A DNA stretch of 64,000 nucleotides from Costus lasius (GCA_027563935.2 CM050449.1:12042501-12106500), one strand, 5' to 3'; shown: positions 1-11,807, counted from the stretch's first letter. Numbers and translations: made by a program. The notes: a model not told the origin generated them from the sequence alone.

Positions 1-427
1 AACCAGATCAAATAATCTACTAATGAAAGATATGTCAGTACAAGATTGTTCACACCTTAAGTTTTTTGCCCAAAACGTAAGAACCAACTAATTGAAATCA
101 CCACAATAAATATCTTCCTTAAGCAACAAATTAATCTCAAAAGAATCACATCAATTAGTTGAAGGCTTATCATTTCCAGAAGATGAGTTGAGAGACACGC
201 AGACAATCTTCCTTTTTTACTTTCTCCTTTCTCTTCTCCCCTTCTCTCTCCTTTTCTCTTTTATCTTTTCTTCGCCGAGGGCAAGGCCGCTTTTGTGTTT
301 TCGTGAGCAAGAGAAAATTCCAAAATCCCAATTGAGAAAGTGGGATGGTTACATGAGAGAGGTTTTTTCTTTTTTCTTTTTTTTTACTTAAGTGGGGTTG
401 GACCCACTTGGGCCCACAAGCCCAACA
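1..427 (-). repeat. copia 3' LTR (partial)
   Basis: It aligns almost base for base with 12735-13170, including the shared stretch around the oligo-T run and the GGGCCCACAAGCCCA end. The plus-strand end is CCCAACA, giving a TG start on the element strand. The short ORF at 188-391 lies wholly inside the LTR and is not a gene. Confidence 0.85.
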
Positions 428-446
428 ATTTCCCCCTCCAACCCTA
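428..446 (-). other. copia polypurine tract
   Basis: Immediately inside the 3' LTR the minus strand reads GGGTTGGAGGGGGAAATT. This is the expected plus-strand primer position for reverse transcription. Confidence 0.75.
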
Positions 447-1745
447 TTAGGAAAAGTTGTCTTTTTTTGCTTTTTATTTGAAACCTGCTTTGGCCAAGAT
501 GCCCATCATAGCTGAATTGCAACACTACTCAAGTTTCTCTCTAGGAATCAATTTTGTCAACATATCTATAATATTGTCATCTGTGTGGATTTTTTTCAAC
601 ATTAACTCTTGATCTTCAATTATTGTACGTAACCAATGATATCTAACATCAATATGTTTAGTCCATACATGATACATGGTATTCTTACTCAAATCTAGAG
701 CACTCTAACTATCACAAAATACCACACTCTTTTTGGCTCAACCTCAGTTCACTAAGAAATCTTTTTAACTATAGCATTTCTTTGCAAGCTTCAGTTGTTG
801 CTATTTATTCAGTTTCTATTGCTGATAGGGCAACACACTTCTGCAGCTTAGATTGCCAAGAAATAATACTTCCTACAAAAGTAAATATATATCCTGAGGT
901 AGACTTCCTATCATCAATATCTCCTGCCATATCTATATCTATGAATCCCTCTAGTGATGGTTGAGAACTTCCAAATTTTAAACACATTTTTGATGTGCCT
1001 CTCAAATACCTGAAGATCCATTTTACTGCTTCCCAGTGAGCTTTCCCTGGATCAGAAAGAAATCTGCTTACAAAACCAACTGCATGAGATATATCAGGTC
1101 GTGTGCAAACAGTAAGATACATTAAAGAACCAATTGCAGAAGAATATGGAACACATGACATATCATACTTCTCTTGCTCAGTTACTGGACTAGATTTCTT
1201 ACTCAACTTAAAATGATTTGCAAGTGGAGTGCTAACTGATTTAGCATATTGTATGTTGAATCTCCTAAGTATCCTTTCAACATACTTCTCCTATGATATC
1301 CACAACTTTCCAGCTTTCCTATATCGAATAATATACATACCAAGAATTTGCCTTGCTAGTCCTAAATCCTTCATGTCAAAAGACTTAGACAAATCATTTT
1401 TTAGCTTCTGAATCCACTTTATATCTCGTCCAACAATCAACATGTCATCAACATATAATAAAAGAATAATAAAATCACCATTATCAAATGATTTAAAATA
1501 AACACAAGGATCTGCTAAAGTTCTCTAAAAATGTTGACTTACCATAAAAGAGTCAAACTTCTTGTACCATTGCCTTGGAGCTTGTTTCAAGCCATACAAG
1601 CTCTTTTTTAACTTGCAAACCAAGTGTTCCTTTCCTTCAACCTTTAAGCCCTCTGGTTGGTTCATGTAGATCTCTTCTTCCAAGTCACCATGCAAAAATA
1701 CAGTTTTTACATCAAGTTGCTCTATCTCAAGATTTAAACTGACTG
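447..1745 (-). pseudogene. copia reverse transcriptase C-terminal half and RNase H, broken
   Basis: Read on the minus strand from 1745 the translation gives the copia RT core: an LDVKTVFLHG-like motif just inside the junction, LYGLKQAPRQWY, then the catalytic YVDD near 1443-1460. The RNase H segment follows (open frame 1206-805) with YLTVCTRPDISHAVG, KRTSGY-like and WQSKLQ motifs. Stops interrupt the frame near 1530, near 1290 and after 805. The 5' half of the same RT lies at 9793-10461 on the far side of the nested element. It would act with integrase in a cytoplasmic particle, but this copy is dead. Confidence 0.85.
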
Positions 1746-1750
1746 CTAAC

Positions 1751-3503
1751 TGATGACACCAAAATTCATAGTATATTTTGTGTCATTTCATTAGTTTTTT
1801 TGTGTCATATTCATGCTCTTTTGCTTGTTTTTAAGCATTATTTGTAAAATATTGTGGAATCTACACTATTTCTTATTTTTTATGATTTTCAGGTAACAAG
1901 TGTCATATTTTGATGGATTTTAAAATATTTGAGCGCACGAATGAATTTCAGACGTCGAGACGAAGCTGCCCGTCAATTTTCATGAAAATCAGAGCAAGTT
2001 CAAAAATTACACCCCGGGTGTAATATTTATTACGGGCTGTAATTTTCTGCCCAGATTACACCCTTGCCGTAATGAAAATTATGGTACCGTATTTTTGCCC
2101 AGAATTACACAGAAGAAATTACAACAATGCCGTAATATTTTTCACGGTACCGTATTTTTGGCCCAGAATTCACAGAACCAAATTACAGCCCTGCCGTAAC
2201 CAAAATTATGACCGTAATTATGAATTTGAACGAGTCTTCCGCAGCCGCTCAAAAGCCTAAATTTTACAACGCAATATCTGAAGATCCAGGGCACCAATTG
2301 AAAAAACCGTAAAAAGGGACTCTTCTATATATCGATGAGAAGATTTGAGGATAAAAAGAATCGAATTTCGTGAAGAATTGAGGGAGAAATCAACAAGAGC
2401 ATCCTTAGGGCACTACCTCGCGTCGAGAGGCATAGAGGCCATCTTAGGCTGCGTAATTTACAAGGAAGCTTCGCCTGGAGGAGGAGAGGATACCCCAAAA
2501 GTTTCAGAGCAAAAGGAGATCGATCGGAGGAGAAATCAAAGAAATTGTGGGCGCCTACATTGTTCACACGCGAAATTACTGCTGTAATTTCTATTACAGC
2601 CGTGCTGTAAAGTTGTTTTCCCCTTTCTCTTCGATTTCTGATCCTTTGATACTATGAATTATTGTAATTCTTCCATTATGCTAGCTTAAACTCTTTTTGG
2701 GACATGGGGGTGTAATTCCCCTTAATTTCTTAATGACTAGATTATTTTTTTACTTTCGTCATGATAATTTTACTATGATAATTCTACTTTTGTGACAATT
2801 GCCTTTAATTCTCCATAGATTTATATTATCTGCATGTTTTAGAGTTTCTGCGATATGGACCGAAAGGTGATTTGCTAAAACTTGGAACCCTAGAATTGAA
2901 CGTTAGGAACTCATCGTAAGAAATTGGGTTTGTTCTTATTTCTCGATTTTAGAAGTATATCGCCATGTTGATAATTTGAACCTTGGATTGAGTTATTGAA
3001 ACAAACATGATGATACTATGAGAAATCAAGTATCGTTGGAGAACCTTAAGTAGAGCTTGTGAAAATTATAGTATGAAAGTATGTAGTTTTGACCTGAGAT
3101 GATTGATTTAGAATTCGGATGCATGAAAGTGATCTTTGAGTTCTTTATCAATAATTTACTTATCTTCAGCATTGAATAAATCCTGCATAAAAGTGAGGAT
3201 TGGTTCTTTGTAAATTGTTTGCGCGAAAGTGAGATGATTTCTTTATGAAGTAAATTATATCTTTATCTTGATAAAATTTGATTGACGAACATCTATTCAT
3301 ATCTAGTCATGGAAGTTAAGGTGAATGAAACCCTAGTCCCAGTTTTCTCTCTGATTATCTGTACGCTCTTCCTATCGTTTACTAGCATCATATTCGATTT
3401 GCTTAGCTAGTGAGAAAATAACTATTTGGTACTTAACACGTAAGTCTCTATGGTTCGATATCTTTTTATTACTTCGAGTATCCGTGCACTTATGGACACA
3501 ACA
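1751..3503 (+). repeat. Left LTR of nested TR-GAG element
   Basis: 1,753 bp, matching 8032-9787 along its whole length with scattered substitutions and a few small indels. It begins TGATGACACC and ends GGACACAACA. A palindrome array occupies 2006-2224. ORFs seen inside it, such as 2345-2587, recur in the other LTR with stops and are not genes. Confidence 0.92.
2006..2240 (+). repeat. Palindrome array in left LTR (TTACGG/CCGTAA family)
   Basis: It starts with a 19-base palindrome with 9-base arms ATTACACCC and GGGTGTAAT (2006-2024). Three units of about 60 bp follow, each pairing a GCCGTAAT arm with a GGTACCGTA-type palindrome and separated by GCCCAGAATT. The right LTR has the same array at 8286-8510. 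Confidence 0.8.
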
Positions 3504-3505
3504 AG

Positions 3506-3525
3506 TTTTTGGCGCCGTTGCCGGG
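3506..3525 (+). other. Primer binding site of nested element
   Basis: TGGCGCCGTTGCCGGGGA follows the left LTR after a short T run. This is the primer-site form usual in Athila/Tat-type plant gypsy elements. The Athila element later in the window has the same site at 47056-47074 on the minus strand. Confidence 0.8.
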
Positions 3526-3892
3526 GACCTTAGTTTTGTTAATATCAAAATAATTGTTAGTATTGCTAGACTAAGTTTTATTTGTTTAAAATTTAACTTT
3601 ATTTTCTGTTTTTGCAGGTTTTGGATTCTCACAAGTTGTGACAGAACTGTGATTTCTAAAATTTTTGAATTTGCTTGTGTTTTTTTTTATTTTTTTATAT
3701 GTTCTGAGAATTTTTTAAAAAAAAAGAAAAAAAAATGATTGATTGGTGTTCAATAATCTTTCTATTTCTATTCTGAAAATTCTGAGTTTATTTGATTCTT
3801 CTATACAAAAGACTCTTAGACTTTGATAGATTTTATTTCCTGTGAGATCACAATTTTTTTTTAGTTGTGTAGAAAAGCTTTGATTTGAAGAT

Positions 3893-5236
3893 ATGTCTTT
3901 TAATCACAACTCATGGGCAACTGAAAGAGGTGAGGTATACATGCCACAAGGTAAGTATGAAAATGATTCATTGTGCACTCTTGCAGAAAAGATAGATTCT
4001 TTGGCTTATAAAATGGACTCTCATATACACTCTGTTAGGACATCTTATTCTTCCATTATATGTGATATTTATGGATGTTTTCATCATTATACTTCTGATT
4101 GCCAATTTTTAATTCCCCAAAATCCCAATTCAACATGGTATCAAGATGATCAATATCATTCTAGATGGGAAAATCAAACATCTTTTTATGAGGATTGCTC
4201 AAATCATATTTCTGAACCATACTTTGAGGATACTGAAGAATCTAGGTTAAAAACCATGCTTGAAAAATTCATGACAAATCAAAACCAGATCATGACAAAT
4301 CAAAGTAAGAAAATTGAATATCTTAAAGGGATAGTTAGTCAGCTTACTTCTCAAGTAGAATCTATATATGTTGATACTGAAATTTTAGAAACCCAAATAG
4401 CACAACAAGCTTGTTCATTTGAGTTTGAAACTAAAGAAATTGATTTAGAAAAGTCCCCCTCTGATTTTGGTAATTTTGAAATTAATTCTTTTGTGAACAT
4501 TAATGAATCTCACTCTTATTTTGATAATTTTGAAACTTATTCATTTGATAAATTATTTGTGGAAAGGTTTGAGGAAATTGATTCTGAAAAATCCCCTTTT
4601 GATTCTAGTGAAAGTTATGAAATTGATTCTTTTGATGATATATTATTTATGGTTGAATCTGATTCTTGTAATTCTGAGATTGGTTCTTTTGATTCTTCTG
4701 ATGATGAATTATTTATGGAAAAGCATGAGGAAATTGATTTTGAAAAGTCACATTTTGATTTTGTTGGTAATTTTGAAATTGATAAATTATTTGATGATGG
4801 ACATGAGGAGCTTGAAAAAGATTTGAAAATTATGAATATTGATGAATCTCACTCTGATGTTTTGCCCATATCTACTGTTCAACCTTCTGATTTATTTGAA
4901 AAATTTTGCTTTATTGAGGAATCTAATGTGAGACAGAAAGAGTATTTTGATGATCCAATACTTGAATCTTTTGATCAAAGTCCTATTGCAATTGAAGATA
5001 TAAATTTGAAGAAAGGACTAATGATTTTGCTTACTAACAAATATAGGAAGATCATAAAATACCCTTTGAGTGGAATTGAAAATTTTGATTTTGATTTCTG
5101 CATATTTGAGAAAGCCATGTCGATCTTGATTCATATGAAATTTTGGATGTATGGATTAGTAGCTAAACTTTTGGGACAACGAAAATGCAGAAAATTGTAT
5201 GCTTACTATGGTACTGATCCTCCTGCTTCGCCATGA
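3893..5236 (+). CDS. Degenerate gag-like ORF of non-autonomous LTR element, 447 aa
   Basis: An intact 447-codon frame, the only long one in the nested element. Residues 57-70 read CDIYGCFHHYTSDC. This fits a retroviral CCHC knuckle (C-x2-C-x4-H-x4-C) with the second cysteine replaced by tyrosine. Residues 115-160 are a coiled-coil-like segment (LEKFMTNQ, then IEYLKGIVSQLTSQVE) like the stretch behind the knuckle in Athila gags. Residues 180-330 are very acidic and repeat an EEIDxEKSxFD motif at least three times. There is no protease or polymerase motif. The N-terminal capsid domain normal to gag is missing, since the protein starts close to the knuckle. The role is unknown; packaging of element RNA in partner particles is an inference. 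Confidence 0.7.
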   Translation: MSFNHNSWATERGEVYMPQGKYENDSLCTLAEKIDSLAYKMDSHIHSVRTSYSSIICDIYGCFHHYTSDCQFLIPQNPNSTWYQDDQYHSRWENQTSFYEDCSNHISEPYFEDTEESRLKTMLEKFMTNQNQIMTNQSKKIEYLKGIVSQLTSQVESIYVDTEILETQIAQQACSFEFETKEIDLEKSPSDFGNFEINSFVNINESHSYFDNFETYSFDKLFVERFEEIDSEKSPFDSSESYEIDSFDDILFMVESDSCNSEIGSFDSSDDELFMEKHEEIDFEKSHFDFVGNFEIDKLFDDGHEELEKDLKIMNIDESHSDVLPISTVQPSDLFEKFCFIEESNVRQKEYFDDPILESFDQSPIAIEDINLKKGLMILLTNKYRKIIKYPLSGIENFDFDFCIFEKAMSILIHMKFWMYGLVAKLLGQRKCRKLYAYYGTDPPASP

Positions 5237-5272
5237 TATTTGGGTTTTGGTCAAGCTATAGACCTAAAAATT

Positions 5273-5298
5273 AGCGCTTCTTGGGAGGCAACCCAAGC
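5273..5298 (+). other. Conserved post-ORF block (CTTGGGAGGCAACCCAAG type)
   Basis: An imperfect inverted repeat, TCTTGGGAGGCAACCCAAGC, lies 37 bases after the ORF stop. The same block stands after the integrase of the Athila element (41663-41686, minus strand). A GGTCRAGCT word stands just upstream of it in both. The function is unknown. It marks common descent of the two internal regions. Confidence 0.7.
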
Positions 5299-5390
5299 AC
5301 TCTTTTTTTATTTAGTTTCTTTTATTTTAGTTTATTTTTAGGGTTAATTTTTCTTCTTTTTTTACAGGAAAAATTAAACTTTACGCAAAA

Positions 5391-5735
5391 TACGGCACTG
5401 CCGTAATGGAAATTACGGGCCGTAATTTAGGGTGTTTTTCATTCAGAAACTTTTGAGCATTTTACGGCACTACCGTAAGAAATTTTATGGTACCGTAATT
5501 TAGGATAATTTTTGTAAAGAAAGTTTTATGGCATTTACGACAGGACCGTAATAATTTTCACGTGCCGTATTTTTGAGTGATTTTCAATTCGAGAGTTTTG
5601 AGATTTTTGTGCAAAATACGGTAGTGTCGTAACCATTTTTACGGTGCCGTAATTCCATCATATTTCTGACCCGAGAATATTGTGTATATTATGGCATTGT
5701 TGTAATGAATGTTACACCCATAATTTAAAATCTGC
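5391..5735 (+). repeat. Internal palindrome array, same family as in the LTR
   Basis: Five units about 70-85 bp apart (near 5391, 5463, 5533, 5618 and 5689). The best unit has two adjacent palindromes: TACGGCACTGCCGTA, then ATTACGGGCCGTAAT ten bases on. Later units are degraded. It uses the same TTACGG/CCGTAA words as the LTR array. Confidence 0.8.
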
Positions 5736-8031
5736 ATTCTGCTTCCTGCATTCTGTTTATCTGATTAGGTATATTCTCGCAGTGATTTTAAGAAACTAGG
5801 GTAGTGAATTTTTTTATCTTTGGCACTATTTGGAAGTACTCATCTTTGTCTATTATTTGGATATTTTTAGTGAATTTTAAAGTCCACGGATCATCCTATA
5901 ACACATAGCATCTTTTGGTACTTGATTAATTTTTGCAGTAATTTTTTTTACTAATATGATTAGCTCTTTTTCTGCAGATTTTTAAGATGCTTTAATGAGT
6001 TGAAACCCTGATCTTTCACTTGAAACTAGTTGAACATGTTTCGTTCTATCTCGTGGATTAGTTGTTTTCATTAAAATATTTTCTGAACATTCTAGGAAGT
6101 ATGGCAACTTTTGGTAACTGATTAACTTCTCTGCAGTTTTTAATTTAGTAATCTGATTAGCCCTTTTTCTGTTAATACCCTAAATTCCTAAGAGATACTG
6201 ATCCTTTAATTTTCATACGCCTTGAAAGAACAAGTTTTATTCTACTAAATGGTTTTGTCTATTTTTTTTATGGATCATTAAATCTTATTCTTGGGTATAG
6301 CTACTTTTCGTAACTGAATTAGTAGGCTGCTTTGCTATCCTTGGACACCTGCAGCTTCTTCTCCAGATTCGCAGCGCCTCAGATTACCAGCCATTGCCGC
6401 TTCTTCAGCGCTCATCATCTTTAGATCTCCTAACCGGCAATCTACTACATCGCTATGCACTAGAAAAATTTGTCGAGCACCACCAGCAGCCTCTTACTTC
6501 TTTTGCTGCCTCTGTTTCTATTGATTTTATTTTTTGCAGCAGATTCTTCATTTAGTGACTCTGATTCTTTTTTATTTGTGCAGTGTCATCTCTGTCCGCT
6601 CTCCAGCTGATGACTTCGCCTCTAGGACTGTAGTCTCCAGTAGGCCACTGGAGACTACTCATCATCATCACTCTACTGTCGGCACCATCATCTTCATTGC
6701 TAGCAGCTCTTTGGCTAGCATCTGTTCCACCTCTGCTTCTCACCTGCATCAGCTCTTTCCACCGGCACCCTCTTCGGACCTCCAGTGATATCTCTGATTT
6801 CTATTTTTTTAAAAGTAAGAGACTATTTTTGATTTGAGCCTTATGTATCTTAAATTGTGCACGAAAAATTTTCAGAATGCGCATCTTTGGACCCAGCCGC
6901 ATCTAGGCCTAACGCTACACCCCGGACGATGATTGAGCTTGCTATATAGTTTTGTGAGTATCGTTTGCACTCTCTTGTATTCATGAATATTTCATATGGT
7001 TGCATCTTTGATTTGCTTTGGATGTATCACTTACTGAGATTTCTATTCGATGTGGTTGCTTGAATCTATCATTTTACACTTTAGACTATTAGTTTGATGC
7101 TTCACACCTTTTGCATTGATTTTGACATTTTTGATGTTTAAAAATTTTTATGACTTGAATCCATGTGATGAGAGGTGTGTAGATTTTTCTATGATGATGA
7201 ATATTTATGCATGCCAATGCCTATGAATGGAAATATACCTATTATGTTGAATTTATTTCTTCAATATATATCTACTTGTTGAAATCTTTAATTGATTGAT
7301 GCATAGGGTTTTGGGTAGGTAAATTGTTTGATGAACGCAATCTAAGAGTGAAACATCTTTCTTGAATAAAATAAGCATATGAGTGTAATTTTTGAATTGA
7401 TGTCAATTGATTAACCTAGTTGATGTTTAGTTTATCTTACTATTTATTGGGAAGAAAGAATCTAAGATCCAAAAACAGAGAGAGACTCCCCTACTTGGCA
7501 CTACATAAAATTGGTAGTGGTACCGAAGATATGGGTTGAAGTCTATAAAAAAAAGAGAGTGAGGGAAAAAGAAAATGACTCTTCTACTTGGCACTGTGTA
7601 AAATTGACAGTGGTACCAAAGTCCAAATCAAAAGTGTGTATTTATGTGGGTACATACCATCAAAAACAAAACAAAAAAAAAAAGAAAAGAGAGAGAGAGA
7701 GATTTTGAGTGGAAAAAGATTTGGGATATCCTATTCTTGTAAACAAAGGTATGATAAATTTAAACTGAAACTTGGGTGAATTCATGAGACTGAGATACTG
7801 TTTATTATGCGAGTTGCAAAATTTAATTTGATCAAAGTTGTGAATATTAAAGATTAAATTCGTAGGATAGTGTATTTATCTAAAGTTTTGTGTAACAGTT
7901 GGTGGAATATTTCATGAGTGATTATATTTTAAAAATTTATTTTTCATAAAAGAGCATATTTTCCATACTTAGCATTGTTCTTTATTCTATTCATTTGCTT
8001 GAGGACAAGTAAAGTTTGAGCCTTATCTATT
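5736..8031 (+). other. Non-coding 3' spacer of nested element
   Basis: No convincing gene. Around 6350-6790 is a C-rich stretch with short ORFs that resemble nothing I recognise. At 7491-7530 and 7584-7620 lies a duplicated block (CTACTTGGCACT, then a GTGGTACCRAAG word). At 7995-8014 is TTGCTTGAGGACAAGTAA, an imperfect hairpin just before the right LTR. Both have counterparts in the Athila element (38401-38525 and 38059-38078, minus strand). Confidence 0.65.
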
Positions 8032-9787
8032 TGATGACACCAAAATTCATAGTATATTTTGTGTCATTTCATTGGTCTTTTGTGTCATATTCATGTTCTT
8101 TTGCTTATTTTTAAGCCTTATTTGTCAAATATTGTGGAATCTACACCATTTCTTGTTTTTGATGATTTTCAGGTAAAAAGTGCCATATTTTGATGGATTT
8201 TCAAAGATTTGAGCGCATGAATGAATTCCAGACGTCAAGACAAAGCCGCCCGTCAATTTTCATGCAAATCTGAGCAAGTTCAAAAATTACACCCCGGGTG
8301 TAATATTTATTACGGGCTATAATTTTCTGCCCAGATTACACTCCTGCCATAATAAAAATTACGGCACCGTATTTTTGCCCAGAATTACACAGAAGAAATT
8401 ACAGTAGTGCCGTAATATTTTTCACGGTACCATATTTTCTACCCAGAATTCATAGAACCAAATTACGGCCCTGCTGTAACCAAAATTACAGCCATAATTA
8501 TGAATTTGAATGAGTCTTCCGCAGTCGCTCAAAAGCCCGATTTTTGCGACTCAATATATGAAGATCCAGGGCACCAATTGAAAAACCATAAAAGGGGACT
8601 CTTTTATACATCGAAGAGAAGATTTGATGACAAAAATAATCGAATTTTGTGAAGAATCGAGGGAGAAATCAATAAGGGCGTCCTTAGGGCACAGTCTCGC
8701 GCCGAGAGGTGTAGAGGCCATCTCAGGCCGCAAAATTTATAAGGAAGCTTCGCCTGGAGGAGGAGAGGATACCCCAGAAGTTTCAGAGTGAAAGGAGATC
8801 GATCGGAGGAGAAATCAAAGAAATTGCCGGCACCTGCACTATTCACACGCGAAATTACGGCTGTAATTTCTATTACAGCCGTGCTGTAAAATTGTTTTCC
8901 CCTTTCTTTTCGATTTCTGATCCTTTGATACTATGGATTATTGTAATTCTTCCATTATGCTAGCTTAAACTTTTTTTTGGGACATGAGAGTGTAATTCCC
9001 TTTAATTTCTTAATGACTAGATTATTTTTTACTTTCGTCATGATAATTTTACTATGATAATTCTACTTTTGTGATGATTGCCTTTAATTCTCCATAGATT
9101 CATATTATTTGCATGTTTTAGAGTTTCTATGATATGGACTGAAAGGTGATTTGCTAAAACTTGGAACCCTAGAATTGAACGTTAGGAACTCATCGTAAGA
9201 AATTATGTTTGTTCTTATTTCTCGATTTCAGAAGTATATCGCCATGTTGATAATCTGAACCTAGGATTGAGTTATTGAAACAAACATGATGATACTATGA
9301 GAAATCAAGTATCGGATTGTTGGAGAACCTTAAGTAGAGCTTGTGAAAATTATAGTATGAAAGTATGTAGTTTTCACTTGAGATGATTGATTTAGAATTC
9401 GGATGCATGAAAGTGATCCTTGAGTTCTTTATCAATGATTTACTTATCTTCAGCATTGAATAAATCCTGCATGAAAGTGAGGACTGGTTCTTTGTAAATT
9501 ATCTGCGCGAAAGTGAGATGATTTCTTTATGAAGTAAATTATATCTTTATCATGATAAAATTTGATTGACGAACATCTATTCATATCTAGTCATGGAAGT
9601 TAAGGTGGATGAAACCCTAGTCCCAGTTTTCTCTCTGATTATCTGTACGCTCTTCCTATCTTTTACTAGCATCATATTCGATTTGTTTAGCTAGTGAGAA
9701 AACAACTATTTGGTACTTAACATGTAGTTCTCTGTGGTTCGATATCTTTTTATTACTTCGAGTATCCGTGCACTTGTAGACACAATA
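8032..9787 (+). repeat. Right LTR of nested TR-GAG element
   Basis: 1,756 bp, matching the left LTR. It carries the same palindrome array at 8286-8510, with the 19-base palindrome exact at 8286-8304. It ends ACACAATA before GTAAC and the resumed copia sequence. Confidence 0.92.
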
Positions 9788-9792
9788 GTAAC

Positions 9793-10461
9793 CCAAGCAT
9801 AACTCGAATGGAACACATCTTGACTACTGGAGAAAAAAAATCCCATCAAAGTTAATACATTTTTCCTGTTCAAAACCTTTAACCACCAAACGCTTTGTAC
9901 TTTACCAATTTAATACCATCTTTCTTCAACTTGAATACCCATTTGTTTTTGAGTGGTCTTTTACTCGATAGAATCTCAACCAATTCACAAGTATTATTTT
10001 TATGCAAAGAATTCATTTCTTCTCTCATTGCTTCTAACCAATACTATTTATCTGAAGTAGAATGCACATCCTGATAATTTTTTGGTTCTCCATCTTCAGT
10101 AAGCAAAAGATATTCTGAACTAGGATACCTAGTAGATGGTCTGTGCTCTCTAGTATATCTTCTAACATGAGTCTCTGTTACTTCAGATAGGGGTGGCTGC
10201 TCCCCCTACTCAAGACCCTCTGGATTTGATTGTGCATTGTCATTCAGTCCATTTGATTCATCATTAAGTGCGGCTGGCTCATATGTACTTAGTTCTCTCC
10301 TATGTGCATTTTCATCATTTGTGATTCTCCTAGATGAAATGATTGTCTGGGTCATATCATCATACTCATCATTGACCCGACTAGTTTTCTTTTTTCTTTT
10401 CAAAATCTTATATTGTATCATCCTCATGAAAGACAACATCCCTGCTTCTAATAATCTTTTT
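9793..10461 (-). pseudogene. copia RT N-terminal half and INT-RT linker, broken
   Basis: The minus-strand translation joins the integrase tail to an RT start, with a SPVVKM word just before the insertion point at 9792. The open piece at 10589-10206 holds the hydrophilic INT-RT linker. Frameshifts and stops occur between 10206 and 9900. It is the upstream part of the RT continued at 447-1745. Confidence 0.75.
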
Positions 10462-10992
10462 CTATTTTGGATCCCAAAATTTGTAACCAAACTCCTCAGT
10501 ACCATAGCCAATAAATAAGCAAGGAGTAGCTTTGCTACCAAGCTTTGACCTTTGTTCCTTAGGTACATGCAAAAAACCCTTGCATCCAAATACCTTTAAA
10601 TGTGAATATGTAGGATCTCTTCCTGTCCATACTCTCTCTGGTATGTCAAAACCTAATGGAACTAATGGAGATCTGTTAATTAAGTAGCAAGCTATTTTGA
10701 TTGCTTCACCCCAGAATGCCCTAGGCAATTTTGCCATCCTTAGCATCCTTCTAACTCTTTCAATAAGGGTGTGGTTCATTCTTTTAGCTACACCGTTGTG
10801 CTGAGGTGTGCTAGGCTCTGTTAATTCATGTCTTATCCCATACTTAGAGCAGAAAGTCTTGAACTCTTTAGAAGTGTACTCACCACCATTATCTGAACGG
10901 ATACACTTCAAAGGTAATCTTGTTTCTCTCTCCACCATGGAATGAAAATTCTGAAAAGTCTCTAGTACCTGGCTTTTATGTCTCAAAAACAA
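10462..10992 (-). pseudogene. copia integrase core and C-terminal region
   Basis: Open frame of 176 codons with the integrase core motif SDNGGEYTSKEF (catalytic Asp), then TPQHNGVAKRMNHTL containing the Glu-equivalent region (the usual E of GVAER is K here). LINRSPL and the copia LKVFGC and LFIGY motifs follow. The first catalytic Asp lies upstream, beyond a frame change near 11000. The K in place of the third acidic residue suggests the catalytic triad is also lost by substitution. Confidence 0.85.
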
Positions 10993-11099
10993 ACAAGTTT
11001 TTTTGTGTTTTTCCTAAAGCATCATCAATAAAAAGTAACAAAATACTTATTACCACCTAAAGATTCTACCTCAAGGGGACTATAAACATCATAATAAAT

Positions 11100-11738
11100 T
11101 TATTCTAATATATTTTCTTTTCTCTTAGTAGGTATAGAAAAAGAAACTTTGTGATGCATACCAAATAAATAATAATCACATGAGTTAATATTTATACCTT
11201 TTATATTGACTGAGGAAATAGGAATAAGAGATTGCCTCGCCAAAAGTTGCAACCCTTTCTCACTAATGTGTGCCAGCCTGTTGTGCCATAAATTTGGTGA
11301 AGCATTATCCTGCACTGCACTGATCTGATTCCCACAATGCTTTAACCATACTTTATACATTGTGCAACATAAATTTTCTTTTGCAACTAATATTGATTCT
11401 TTTAGAAGCTTCCACTATCCATCTTTATTGCAACTGTCATATCTTTCTTTATCAAGAACACTCACTGCAAGTAGATTCATCCTTAAATTAGGAATGTGTC
11501 TCACATCCCTCAATGTCAATGTGCACCCTGTATTAGTCTAAACTACAATGTTACCAATTTCCTCAATGTGTGATACACTCTGATTTCCCATCCTAGTGTC
11601 ACCAAAGTCACCTGCTCTGTAAGTTGTAAATAACTCTCTCCTGGGAGCACAGTGAAATGCAACACCTAAGTCAACTATCCACTCAACAGATGGATCACTT
11701 ACATGGTTACAATCACCATGCCCACATATCAGCGACAC
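11100..11738 (-). pseudogene. copia protease remnant and GAG-pre-integrase domain
   Basis: Open pieces 11738-11538 and 11360-11100 are in one frame. The first has WIVDLGVAFH, the copia aspartic-protease site with the DSG/DSA triad altered to DLG, so it is probably inactive. The second has the LWHNRLAHIS zinc-binding histidines of the pre-integrase domain. Stops fall between them. The frame continues from gag upstream. Confidence 0.8.
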
Positions 11739-11807
11739 TGTCTCCTACTTAGAAATCACTACTATCACATTTTTCTCTTCTGAATCTTTGTTGCTTTTAC
11801 TCTCTTT

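Larger units (their letters stand above)
1751..9787 (+). mobile_element. Nested non-autonomous LTR retrotransposon (TR-GAG type, Athila-like)
   Basis: Two long terminal repeats (1751-3503 and 8032-9787, both starting TGATGACACC and ending ACACAAYA) flank 4.5 kb of internal DNA. The primer site is next to the left LTR. The internal region has one long ORF (3893-5236) resembling a degenerate gag and no protease, RT, RNase H or integrase. Flanking bases are CTAAC (1746-1750) and GTAAC (9788-9792), a 5-bp target duplication with one mismatch. With the insert and one target copy set aside, the copia RT frame runs on across the site. Primer site and shared blocks place it with Athila-type Ty3/gypsy elements, which probably mobilised it in trans. 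Confidence 0.88.

Noticed and set aside
2325..2587. 80-aa frames on both strands, similar again at 8604-8846
   Set aside because: They lie inside the two LTR copies and differ by stops between copies. They show no protein motif.
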